A stretch of DNA of 64,000 nucleotides from Candidatus Skiveiella danica. Its GTDB lineage: Bacteria; Pseudomonadota; Gammaproteobacteria; Burkholderiales; Burkholderiaceae_C. Below, piece by piece: positions 25,050 to 32,793 of the stretch. The stretch covers positions 248,001-312,000 of the forward strand of contig JADKHE010000002.1 of the NCBI GenBank assembly GCA_016721925.1. Reading direction: 5' to 3'. Below the pieces are notes generated by a model. That model was not told the origin of the DNA, made no database searches, and worked only from the letters and a program-made list of their open reading frames with translations. Numbering within the stretch: position 1 is the stretch's first letter; each line of letters starts with the position of its first letter. A program made the position numbers and the translations under genes.

Positions 25050-25412
25050 ATGCGCACAGACATGTTTCAGCAATCGCTGGAGGACCTCAACGGCTCGACC
25101 GCCGATATCGAGGCCTCCGCGCTCATTTCAACCGATGGTCTGATGATTGCCTCGGCCCTGCCCAACGGCATGGACGAGGACCGCATCGGTGCGATGTCCG
25201 CAGCCCTGCTCTCTCTTGGTGACCGCACCGCGCGCGAGCTGGCGCGTGGCAACCTGCAGCGGGTGCTGGTGCAGGGTGAACGTGGGTACGTGATCATGAG
25301 TTCAGCCGGCCCGGAAGCGGTGCTCACGGTGCTGGCCAAGCCGAACGCGAAGCTTGGCCTGATCTTTCTGGACATCAAGCGGGCCGCGGAGACGCTGTCC
25401 AAGCTGATCTGA
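25050..25412 (+). CDS. Roadblock/LC7 domain protein
   Basis: A 120-residue stand-alone roadblock domain. The pattern IEASALISTDGLMIASALPNGMDEDRIGAMSAALLSLGDRTARELARGNLQRVLVQGERGYVIM is characteristic of MglB-type proteins, which form dimers and regulate small Ras-like GTPases. No GTPase gene is present in this window. The start MRTDMFQQ was chosen for the AGGAGCGGG site upstream; the frame extends 18 codons further. Its stop overlaps the next gene (TGATG). Confidence 0.9.
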   Translation: MRTDMFQQSLEDLNGSTADIEASALISTDGLMIASALPNGMDEDRIGAMSAALLSLGDRTARELARGNLQRVLVQGERGYVIMSSAGPEAVLTVLAKPNAKLGLIFLDIKRAAETLSKLI

Positions 25413-25918
25413 TGGAGGCCATGATGGGACTTCCCGATATGGCCCGGCCCGCGGAACCTTCCAGCGAGTCGCGCCTGACCTATACCGACGGCAGTTCGCG
25501 CACCGTCTACGCAACCGACGTGGAGAAGCCTTTCCCTGAGGGGCGCCTGATCGTTTCCCGCACCGATCTCAACGGCATCATCACGCACGCCAATGACGCC
25601 TTCGTCGAGATGAGCGGATGGGCCCGCGAAGAGTTGATCGGCGCGCCGCACCACATCCTGCGACACCCTGACATGCCGAAGATCGCATTCAAGGGTCTTT
25701 GGGACGACATCGCCGCTGGCAAGAAGTGGCACGGCTATGTCAAGAACCTGCGCAAGGATGGCGCTTTCTACTGGGTCTATGCCACGGCGGTGCCCAATAT
25801 CCGCAACGGTGTGATCGTGGGCTACACCTCGGTGCGCCGCAAGCCCTCTCGCACGCGCATCAATGAACTGGTGCCGGTGTACGCGCAGTGGCTGGCTGAA
25901 GAAAAGGCCGCATCATGA
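25412..25918 (+). CDS. PAS domain sensor protein (Aer-like PAS only)
   Basis: A 168-residue protein consisting almost entirely of one PAS domain. IVSRTDLNGIITHANDAFVEMSGWAREELIGAPHHILRHPDMPKIAFKGLWDDIAAGKKWHGYVKNLRKDGAFYWV closely follows the Aer/aerotaxis PAS pattern that binds FAD. No output or membrane domain follows, so it must act through a partner. MMGLPD (25421/25424), behind a GGAGG site, is a likely true start. It overlaps both neighbours by a few bases, implying coupled translation. Confidence 0.88.
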   Translation: MEAMMGLPDMARPAEPSSESRLTYTDGSSRTVYATDVEKPFPEGRLIVSRTDLNGIITHANDAFVEMSGWAREELIGAPHHILRHPDMPKIAFKGLWDDIAAGKKWHGYVKNLRKDGAFYWVYATAVPNIRNGVIVGYTSVRRKPSRTRINELVPVYAQWLAEEKAAS

Positions 25919-26664
25919 CCCTAAATTTCCTGATCGCCCCTGACTTTGCGCCCGAACGCTTCGCCGGCTGGCACATGCTCAACACCACGCTGCAACGGCG
26001 TTCCGGCATCGGACTGCATCTGCTGACGCCCGTCAGCGCGCACGAGCAGGCCGAGCTGCTTTCTGCCGGAAAGGCCGACCTCGTCTACGCCAACCCCTTC
26101 GACGCGACCGACATGATCCGCACGCAGGGCTATATCCCCTTCGCGCGGCCCGCCAAGCGGTACGACGAGATGGTCATCGCCACGGGCGCTGAATCCGGTC
26201 TGACCCATGTTGAGGACCTGAAGCCCGGTTGCCGCATTGCGCTGACCGAGAATCGGGACGTCAAACTGATCGGGCTGCGGCTGCTGGAGCCGGCCGATCT
26301 GACCGAAGCCACCATCCAGTGGGTTCCTGTGGACAGCTACCAGGCGGCGGCGCGACTGGCCATCAAGGGTGAGGTACAGGCCGCTTTTTTTCTTGCCGAC
26401 GCCTACGCCTCACTGACCCGCATGTCGCGCAGTCAATTGCGGGTGCTGGTAGAGAGCGCCATCAGCGACATCTCGCATGTGGTGCTGGCCCACCCCCGAG
26501 TGGGCGAGAACCTGCCCGCCATCGAAAAGGCTCTGCTGGGCCTGGGCCAGGCGCCGGGTGACAACGAAGTGCTCGACGCACTGGGCCTGCCCAACGGTTT
26601 CGAGGCGATGAACCAGGAAGAGGCCGAGTTCATGATCGACCTCATGGATACCCTGCTCGACTGA
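25915..26664 (+). CDS. Cytosolic PhnD-like periplasmic-binding-fold protein
   Basis: A 249-residue protein of the phosphate/phosphonate-binding (PhnD-like) fold. Family features include LLTPVSAHEQAELLSAGKADLVYANPFD, KRYDEMVIATG, VEDLKPGCRIALT and ISHVVLAHPRVGE. Unlike transport proteins it has no signal peptide or lipobox (it begins MTLNFLIAPDFAPERF), so it should be cytosolic and act as a ligand sensor. It is joined to the PAS gene by an ATGA overlap. The ligand is unknown. Confidence 0.78.
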   Translation: MTLNFLIAPDFAPERFAGWHMLNTTLQRRSGIGLHLLTPVSAHEQAELLSAGKADLVYANPFDATDMIRTQGYIPFARPAKRYDEMVIATGAESGLTHVEDLKPGCRIALTENRDVKLIGLRLLEPADLTEATIQWVPVDSYQAAARLAIKGEVQAAFFLADAYASLTRMSRSQLRVLVESAISDISHVVLAHPRVGENLPAIEKALLGLGQAPGDNEVLDALGLPNGFEAMNQEEAEFMIDLMDTLLD

Positions 26665-26675
26665 GAGGGCCAGAA

Positions 26676-27260
26676 ATGAGCGAATCACAGGCTCCGGTCC
26701 GGCAGGTTCGCATTGCGGTTCGCCAGCATGCGCGTCGCTTGCTGCGGGATCCGTCCGATGTGAGTGCGCATTTCGCGCGCCTTCATGCCGCGCTGGAGTT
26801 GCCTGGGGCGGAACCGGTCCAGGGCGCGCTGGCGGATCTGTTCGTCACGTTTGGCGAGCGTGAGGAATCGCTCAAGCGAACGGCGCTGCAGATGGCGCGT
26901 GACCGGCTTGCGGTCCACGCGGCACGTTGGTTCGAGGCACAGGCCGGCCTGTCGCGCCTGTCACGCATCACACCGCTGGCCACCCGCTGGAGTGTGCTGG
27001 CGCGCCCATCGGCCGACATTTCGACCCGTGCCCGCCGTTGCAGCACCGACGATTCGCGGGCGCTGGCCGAACAGGTCATGCAGGCGGTCGCGCAGGGCGA
27101 TGCGCAGGCGCAGCAGGAGTTCCTTCACCATTGTGTGACTTGCCACGACAATCTGGCCTTCATGCTCGCGCGTCGCGCCCTGCTGCGCTTTGGCGGGTCG
27201 TTGCCAGCCGACTGGGAAGCCGTCAGCCAACAGCTTGAGCAGGCCGGGACCACGCCATGA
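26676..27260 (+). CDS. Uncharacterised helical protein of the roadblock/PAS operon
   Basis: A 194-residue protein I do not recognise. It is Arg/Ala-rich, predicted mostly helical, with no signal peptide or membrane segment. It contains one CVTCH sequence near residue 152, but a cytosolic location makes heme attachment unlikely. It is 11 bp from the PhnD-like gene and overlaps the next gene (ATGA), so it belongs to the same transcript and probably the same complex or pathway. Confidence 0.75.
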   Translation: MSESQAPVRQVRIAVRQHARRLLRDPSDVSAHFARLHAALELPGAEPVQGALADLFVTFGEREESLKRTALQMARDRLAVHAARWFEAQAGLSRLSRITPLATRWSVLARPSADISTRARRCSTDDSRALAEQVMQAVAQGDAQAQQEFLHHCVTCHDNLAFMLARRALLRFGGSLPADWEAVSQQLEQAGTTP

Positions 27261-28234
27261 ATGTGCTGGTCGCCGGGCTGTCGCCGCGTGACGAGGCCGC
27301 TTTCGGTTTCTTTCTGAGCCGTTCGATGAAGGGCTGGTCCTGGGCCAGCACGCCGGCCGGGCGCGGCACCGTATTGCCCAAGGCCGATCTGCTGGTGGCC
27401 GACCTGGTTGCGCTGGGACTGGCCCAGTGGTCGCAGGCCGCCGAGGCTGAGTTGCTGAGAGTGCTTCAGGGCAATTCGGCGGTGCTCCTGGTGCCATCGA
27501 ACGACCAGACCTGGGCCACCATGAATCCGGTGACGGTGAAGCAGCATGCGCTCGTTTGGCTGCGGAAACCGTATGGCACCGAGGACATGCGCATGGCCCT
27601 CGAAAAGGCGGCGGCTGCGTGCCAGCAGGCCGCTGCGCCACCGCCTGCTGCCGCGAGAGCGAAGCCCGCGCCGAGAAGTCCCGGGGCTGTGCCCGGCGCG
27701 GCAACCCTGTCGGAGGGACCTGGTCCGGTCACGCCAACAGCGCCACCCGTCGCGCGATCGCCTCAGGAAAGGCCTGTGCTGCCGACCGTGAGTTTCCGTT
27801 CGCCAGCGAGTCTGCCCCAGGTGGTCAGCCACGATGCGAGCGACGAGGTTCCGGGTCTGTCGGCGCAGGACCTGCAAACCCGGCTCGCCGGCCTCCCGGA
27901 TTCCGGGCGTCATCTGTTCCTTCGCAAGCTGGCGGCGATGCTGATGCAGAGGCAGCCATTCGAGGCGCGCTTCACGGTCCACAACTCCGTCATCTTCCAT
28001 CCGGTCGATGGATGGGTGGCGAGCAACACCCCCATGATGGTGATTGAACGGGTCTGCCAAAGTGACGCGCTTGCCGCCGCGGTGACGGTTCGGGAAATCG
28101 AAGGCTCCCAGGCCGAAGAGCGCGCGCACCGCTTGGGCATGCCCCTGCGCGAACTCGACACCTTCCTTTGGGAGCTGGCGACGGCATCGTTGGACAAGAA
28201 GAGCGGCGGCGCGGCCGGCTCCCGACTGCACTGA
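27257..28234 (+). CDS. Uncharacterised protein with degenerate receiver-like N-terminus
   Basis: A 325-residue protein. The first 110 residues (MNVLVAGLSPRDEAAFGFFL, then KADLLVADLVALGLAQW and LVWLRKPYGTEDMRMALEKA) resemble a response-regulator receiver: a strand with Asp, then a late Lys-Pro. A Pro/Ala-rich linker (about 125-190) leads to a C-terminal domain with RFTVHNSVIFHPVDGWVASNTPMMVIERV. No known output domain is recognised. It is the fifth co-transcribed gene. Confidence 0.7.
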   Translation: MNVLVAGLSPRDEAAFGFFLSRSMKGWSWASTPAGRGTVLPKADLLVADLVALGLAQWSQAAEAELLRVLQGNSAVLLVPSNDQTWATMNPVTVKQHALVWLRKPYGTEDMRMALEKAAAACQQAAAPPPAAARAKPAPRSPGAVPGAATLSEGPGPVTPTAPPVARSPQERPVLPTVSFRSPASLPQVVSHDASDEVPGLSAQDLQTRLAGLPDSGRHLFLRKLAAMLMQRQPFEARFTVHNSVIFHPVDGWVASNTPMMVIERVCQSDALAAAVTVREIEGSQAEERAHRLGMPLRELDTFLWELATASLDKKSGGAAGSRLH

Positions 28235-28247
28235 GGTTGCTTCGACC

Positions 28248-28343
28248 ATGGCAATTTCGACTTCGATTGCTGGCAATGTGGCTTCGGCGGATGTTCGTCG
28301 CTTGCTACCCGTCGGCTTGGCATTCCTACAACCTCATTCTTGA
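28248..28343 (+). CDS. Possible 31-residue small protein
   Basis: An ATG with a GAGG 11 nt upstream opens a 31-codon frame (MAISTSIAGNVASADVRRLL...) in the 120-bp gap before the second roadblock-like gene. Nothing else supports it. Confidence 0.2.
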   Translation: MAISTSIAGNVASADVRRLLPVGLAFLQPHS

Positions 28344-28354
28344 CAGGTACTTCG

Positions 28355-28978
28355 ATGACGACCCCAGCATCCGAATGGTTCATGTTGACCCCTGCGGGCG
28401 CCCTGCATGCTTTTGCCCGTGCTGAGCCCGGCGAATCGGAACTGGCCTTGCAGGCTCTGCTGACCGGCGATCGGGCGCTCGATGCCGCGGCATGGAGCGA
28501 GCGCGCTCCCCAGGCGCCTGCCCTCGTTGCGCAGGCCATTCAGGAGGGTTGGGTGCAGGTGTTGCACCGGCCGCTGCAGGGACCGGATGCGAAGCTGGAC
28601 GACTTCCTGCAGCACGTGATTGCTTCTTTGTCCGGTGAGCGTCGGGCCGTGCTGGCTTCTGAAGGCGGCTTCTGCCTTGGTCGTTCCGGGATCGATCAGG
28701 ACGAGGCCGATGCGCTGAGCGCCGCTGCGGCCGACTATTCGGACTTTGCCGCTCGGCAGGCGCGCCGTGGCTGGAGCGGTGCCAAAGGACTGGTGTCTTT
28801 TCACGTCGACGCCGACTTCCTGCTACCGACCTTTTCGTTCGTACCGCTCTGGGTTGATGGCGCGGGCTACTGGCTGATCGTGGCGGGTGAACCCCTGCTC
28901 AACAATCCGGCGCTGGTTGAACTCCTCTGGGGCGTCAAGGCCGCCGGTACGCGCTTCGCCGTACCCGCCGGTCTCTAG
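28355..28978 (+). CDS. Second roadblock-like protein
   Basis: A 207-residue protein from MTTPASEWF. The N-terminal half is not recognised. The C-terminal half (IASLSGERRAVLASEGGFCLGRSGIDQDEADALSAAAADYSDFAARQARRG) follows the roadblock pattern of a beta-hairpin carrying a glycine-rich turn and then a long helix; the fold is inferred from this pattern. Downstream, SFHVDADFLLPTFSFVPLWVDGAGYWLIVAGEP gives alternating strands. It follows the fifth gene by 120 bp. Its TAG stop shares a CTAG with the convergent mtfA stop. Confidence 0.65.
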   Translation: MTTPASEWFMLTPAGALHAFARAEPGESELALQALLTGDRALDAAAWSERAPQAPALVAQAIQEGWVQVLHRPLQGPDAKLDDFLQHVIASLSGERRAVLASEGGFCLGRSGIDQDEADALSAAAADYSDFAARQARRGWSGAKGLVSFHVDADFLLPTFSFVPLWVDGAGYWLIVAGEPLLNNPALVELLWGVKAAGTRFAVPAGL

Positions 28979-29817
28979 ATTGGGCCTTCGGCCGGGCGGA
29001 AGAAGCTGGCGAGCAGGTTGTGAAGCCCCGGCGACTCGTCGGCGAGTCGCCGGGGATTGACGAAGTAGGCCTCAACGGCCACCGCGAAAAACTCGCTTGG
29101 GGCCTGCGCGGCGTACGGGTCCATCCAGGGCATCTCCACGAGACCAGCGAAACGCTGTGCAGCCGCGACGCGATCGCTGAATCGGTCGTATTCGGCCTGC
29201 AAGCGCGAAAGCCACAATGTGCGTGCCTGCGACGCGCTGGTGCTGCCGAGGAAGCCGGACGGCAAAGGCGGGCAACCGTCGGCTTCCCCGTCGCGCATGT
29301 CGATCTTGTGGGCAAACTCGTGGATGACGACGTTATAGCCTTCTTCGGCGGTTGCGCCGGCATTGGCCACGTCCGACCAGCTCAGCATCACCGGTCCGCC
29401 GTCCATCGCCTCGCCGGTCAACGCCTCGCGGTAGTGGTGCACCACGCCGGATTCATCGGTCACTTCGCGGCGCGCAAGCACCTCGCCGCGGTGTAGCACG
29501 ATGCCGACGAAGTCGTCATACCACTGCAGGGCGGCCATCGGGGACGCGGCGGGTGTCAGCCAGACCAGCGGCAGGCACGCCTGCGCGGCAACCGCCAACG
29601 CCATGGAATCGGTGACGGCCAGACCGGCGGCACCGTGGAACTCCTTTTCCCGGAGAAAAGCCATTGACAGCTCGCGCAGGCGGCCGCGGGCCGCGGGATC
29701 GAGGGTCTCCAGAAAAGGATAGGCCGCCAAGGTCCCAAGCCAAAGCTCGTCTGCCAACCGCAACCCATCCGTCCGCGTTGCGGTCGGGCTGAACTTTTGA
29801 CGAAGCCAGCTCAACAT
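28975..29817 (-). CDS. mtfA: MtfA-type zinc peptidase
   Basis: A cytosolic metallopeptidase of 280 aa. The zinc-binding motif is HEFAH (His166, Glu167, His170) in GYNVVIHEFAHKIDM, and DPYAAQAPSEFFAVAVEAYF is the second family signature with the third ligand. In E. coli MtfA interacts with the glucose-PTS repressor Mlc; in Burkholderiales the target is unclear. It is the last gene of a minus-strand group with lpxH and the two cyclophilins; its start abuts the lpxH stop. Confidence 0.92.
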   Translation of the reverse strand: MLSWLRQKFSPTATRTDGLRLADELWLGTLAAYPFLETLDPAARGRLRELSMAFLREKEFHGAAGLAVTDSMALAVAAQACLPLVWLTPAASPMAALQWYDDFVGIVLHRGEVLARREVTDESGVVHHYREALTGEAMDGGPVMLSWSDVANAGATAEEGYNVVIHEFAHKIDMRDGEADGCPPLPSGFLGSTSASQARTLWLSRLQAEYDRFSDRVAAAQRFAGLVEMPWMDPYAAQAPSEFFAVAVEAYFVNPRRLADESPGLHNLLASFFRPAEGPI

Positions 29818-30620
29818 CAGCCGATTGCGATGCGTTCCAGTCCGGCGCTGGACAGGCGCAGAACCTCGGCGCGGGGCGGCTTGGCGCGCATGTCCCAGTC
29901 GCTAAGTACCACACGGCGCAGTGTGGGTCCGGTGCTGGCGCGGGCACCTTCTGGCTCGGGCAGGTCGTGGGCGCCCGGGCGATGGGTGTGGCCGTGGATC
30001 AGGGTGGTTGCGCCGGCGGCCTGCAACCAGCCTCGGGCGGCCGTGGCGTCGACGTCGGCGTAGTCCCCGGGATTGCCGGTCGACGCGCGGTTGCCATGCT
30101 CACGAATCTGACGCGCGATGGCTCTTCGTTCGGCCAGCGGTCGTGCCAGCATCGCCGATTGCCATACGGGGTCGCGCACGACTTGGCGAAACTGCTGGTA
30201 AGAAACATCGTCCAGACACAGCGCATCGCCATGGGACAGCAGCCACCGACTCCCGGCAAAGGCCAGAACGGTGGGGTCGGCAAGACCCCGCATGCGGCTG
30301 GCCTCAAGGAAGTCCGGGCCCAGCAGGAAGTCCCGGTTGCCCTGCATGAAGTGGATCTCACATCGCTCGGCTGCCTTTGCCAGAATCCCGGCGCAGTCCT
30401 GCTCGAAGCCAGGCGCGGCCGCGGCATCGTCGCCGACCCAGACTTCGAACAGGTCACCGAGGATGATGATGGCCTGCGCCGGCGTGCTGGTCAGATAGTG
30501 CTTCCAGGTGTCGACCGTGGCCGGATCGCCGGCTTGCAGGTGCAGGTCGGAAATGAAATCGATCCGATGCCAGGTCGCCGGTGCGTGGAGCTCAGGCAAC
30601 ACCGGCGCAGGCGCGGTCAC
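29817..30620 (-). CDS. lpxH: UDP-2,3-diacylglucosamine diphosphatase LpxH
   Basis: Metal-dependent enzyme of lipid A synthesis that converts UDP-2,3-diacylglucosamine to lipid X at the inner face of the membrane. Calcineurin-type motifs are all present: FISDLHL, GDLFE, GNRDF, LSHGD and HGHTHRP. A GTG at 30620 is chosen as start because the only earlier ATG (30665) would overlap ppiB by 32 bp and add sequence not seen in the family. It is co-directional with ppiB. Confidence 0.93.
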   Translation of the reverse strand: MTAPAPVLPELHAPATWHRIDFISDLHLQAGDPATVDTWKHYLTSTPAQAIIILGDLFEVWVGDDAAAAPGFEQDCAGILAKAAERCEIHFMQGNRDFLLGPDFLEASRMRGLADPTVLAFAGSRWLLSHGDALCLDDVSYQQFRQVVRDPVWQSAMLARPLAERRAIARQIREHGNRASTGNPGDYADVDATAARGWLQAAGATTLIHGHTHRPGAHDLPEPEGARASTGPTLRRVVLSDWDMRAKPPRAEVLRLSSAGLERIAIG

Positions 30621-30633
30621 GGTGGATTCCGGG

Positions 30634-31140
30634 TCAGAGGGCGACAGCCTTCTCGATGACCACATCCGTCACCGGCACATCGGCATGTCCCATCTTGTTT
30701 CCGGTCTTGACCGCCTTGATCTTGTCAACCACATCGGTGCCTGCAATCACCTTGCCGAAGACGGCATAACCCCAACCCTGGGCGCTGGGTGCGGTGTGGT
30801 TGAGGAAGTCGTTTTTCGCCACATTGATAAAGAACTGCGAGGTGGCGGAGTGGGGCGCATTGGTTCGGGCCATCGCCACGGTGTACATGTCATTCTTGAG
30901 ACCGTTGTTGGCCTCGTTTTCGATCTGTGGATCGGTGGCCTTTTGCTTCATGCCCGGCTCCATGCCGCCGCCCTGGATCATGAAGCCCGGAATCACCCGA
31001 TGAAAGACGGTGTTGTCATAGTGGCCCTTGTTGACATAGCTCAGGAAGTTGGCCACCGACTTGGGTGCCTTGTCCGCGTCCAGTTCAAGCGTGATGACGC
31101 CGTAGTTGGCGATGTGGAGTTCGACTTGGGGTTTGTTCAT
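30634..31140 (-). CDS. ppiB: Cytosolic cyclophilin-type peptidyl-prolyl isomerase
   Basis: A 168-residue cyclophilin without signal peptide. FHRVIPGFMIQGGG, MARTNAPHSATSQFFINV and WGYAVFGKVIAGTDVVDKI are the active-site segments. Directly upstream (adjacent stop and start) lies a second, exported cyclophilin, so the pair probably arose by duplication and serves two compartments. Confidence 0.95.
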   Translation of the reverse strand: MNKPQVELHIANYGVITLELDADKAPKSVANFLSYVNKGHYDNTVFHRVIPGFMIQGGGMEPGMKQKATDPQIENEANNGLKNDMYTVAMARTNAPHSATSQFFINVAKNDFLNHTAPSAQGWGYAVFGKVIAGTDVVDKIKAVKTGNKMGHADVPVTDVVIEKAVAL

Positions 31141-31827
31141 TTATTTCACCAGGGTGGCTGAGTTGATGATGATCGGCGTCTTGGGGACGTCCGAAGGGAA
31201 GGGGCCACCCGCACCAGTGGGTGTGGCCTTGATGCTGTTGACGACGTCCATGCCGCTGACAACCTTGCCGAAGACGGTGTAGCCGTACAGCTGGGGTGCA
31301 TTCATCAGTTGGGCGCGCGGCGTATTTTCATAGACGCGGCCCTGGTATTCGAAGCGGGGCACGGGGTCACCCGGCGGGATCGGCGTGGGGTCGAGGAAGG
31401 TATTGTCCTTCACGTTGATGAAGAACTGGGCGGTGGCCGAGTGGGGCACGTTGGTGCGGGCCATGGCCACGGTGCCGACCACGTTCTTAGCCCCACCCTT
31501 GGCGAGTGCGTCGCGGCCTTCGTGCGTCACCGCAGCACGGGTTGGCTTTTGCACGTACTTGGCATCAAAGCCGCCGCCCTGAACCATGAAATTGTCGATC
31601 ACGCGGTGGAAAATGGTGCCGTCGTAGTGCTTGTCCTTGACGTATTGCAGAAAGTTCTCAACGGTCTTGGGGGCCTTGTCCGGATACACCTCGATCACGA
31701 AGTCCCCTGCCGTGGTGGTGAACTTGACGCGCGGCGCGTCGGCACCGATGGCCGGGCCGGAAAGAATCAAAAGAATTGCACTCGCCAGCAGCGCGCGGCG
31801 GGTAGCCGCAATCCTGTGAATCGTCAT
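31141..31827 (-). CDS. ppiA: Periplasmic cyclophilin-type peptidyl-prolyl isomerase
   Basis: A 228-residue cyclophilin with an N-terminal signal peptide (ALLASAILLILSGPAIGA). Active-site segments are FHRVIDNFMVQGGG and MARTNVPHSATAQFFINV. An insertion with PIPPGDPVPRFEYQGRVYENTPRAQ distinguishes it from PpiB. It follows the decayed L,D-transpeptidase gene with a start-stop overlap. Confidence 0.93.
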   Translation of the reverse strand: MTIHRIAATRRALLASAILLILSGPAIGADAPRVKFTTTAGDFVIEVYPDKAPKTVENFLQYVKDKHYDGTIFHRVIDNFMVQGGGFDAKYVQKPTRAAVTHEGRDALAKGGAKNVVGTVAMARTNVPHSATAQFFINVKDNTFLDPTPIPPGDPVPRFEYQGRVYENTPRAQLMNAPQLYGYTVFGKVVSGMDVVNSIKATPTGAGGPFPSDVPKTPIIINSATLVK

Positions 31828-32792
31828 CCAAGCACTCCTTCAAAGAATATCTTCCACTGGGTGCCCCTGCGCACCCAGTATTGCCGCTTCACCACTCCGG
31901 TCCGCGTGCCGGCGACCACCTCGCCGAAGGTGGCGACCATGATGTCGGAACTGTCGGTCCAACGCAGGTAAGACAGATCCTTGAGTTCGATGCCACGTCC
32001 CTTTGCGCTGGCCATTTCACTGCGAAGCGTGGGCGTCCACTCCTGCAGCGTCTTGGCAAAGCTGCGGAAATCCGGTGCATAGTAGCCGAGCACGCGGTTC
32101 AGGTCACCGCTGGCCTTGGCGCCGCGCCAGGCCTGCAGGGCGTCCTCGAAGGTCTTGCTGTCGGCGCGCACGCTGTGGGGCGGGGCCCAATGCAGTTGCT
32201 GTGCAATCACAACCGGGGTGGTGCGAACCTCCACGGTGCGGATGATGCGCTCCAGATCGGGGTTGGCCAACACCACTCAGCCGTCGGACGCTTTGGGCGC
32301 GCGCGAGAACTGGCCTGGCGGCGTGCCGTGCAGCCAGATGCCTCCACCGGTTTTCCCCCGGCTGACGTCCAGCGGGGTGCGCTGGTCCCCCTCCAGGTTC
32401 TTCTCAATACCTGATTTCCCGATTGAGGTGTAGTAATCGGCAATCAGCTTCAGACCTTCGGCGGAGTTCTCGAAAAGGTAGAGCCGCGACTTGGAGGTGT
32501 CCACCGCGATGGCATGGCGGGTGCGGGGCGACAAGGCCAGGAATTGCGACTGAATGCTCCCGGGCCGCGGGCGCTCGCGCAGTGCTTTCAGCCGGATGCG
32601 GGACTCTTCGCGCAGGTCGGCCAGCATCGGGGCTGCTGTCTTTATAGCAGTCCACGATGGCGACTCGGTCGCCGCACCGTACGACTGCTGGTACTGTCTG
32701 GCCAGTACCAGCCTTGGATACCGAGCGAAGACCCGCATCACAGCGCGTCTGGAACAGAAGCGGCACGCCGCGCGGGAGCCGTGTAGATCCAT
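31824..32792 (-). pseudogene. Decayed YkuD-type L,D-transpeptidase with stop at the catalytic Cys
   Basis: Two consecutive frames read as one protein: SRLYLFENSAEGLKLIADYY...TGGGIWLHGTPPGQFSRAPKASDG, then a TGA, then VVLANPDLERIIRTVEVR and an NTF2-like C-terminal domain ending WKIFFEGVLG. In the family the motif is SDGCV, so the TGA (32279-32277) falls exactly on the nucleophilic Cys codon (TGC to TGA). In addition about 30-35 residues expected between RTPL and the TGGGIWLHG segment are missing, and the N-terminus has no signal peptide. The enzyme would cross-link peptidoglycan in the periplasm; this copy cannot. Selenocysteine insertion is an unlikely alternative given the deletion. Confidence 0.85.
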
Positions 32793-32793
32793 T

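Noticed and set aside
26676..27260. CVTCH in the unknown protein as a c-type heme site
   Set aside because: There is no signal peptide, and the neighbours are cytosolic; a single CxxCH in a Cys-containing helical protein is likely chance.
32277..32279. TGA at the catalytic Cys as a selenocysteine codon
   Set aside because: The surrounding YkuD domain lacks about 30 residues, the neighbouring gene also carries a nonsense codon, and no convincing bacterial SECIS hairpin with a GGUC-type loop follows the TGA.
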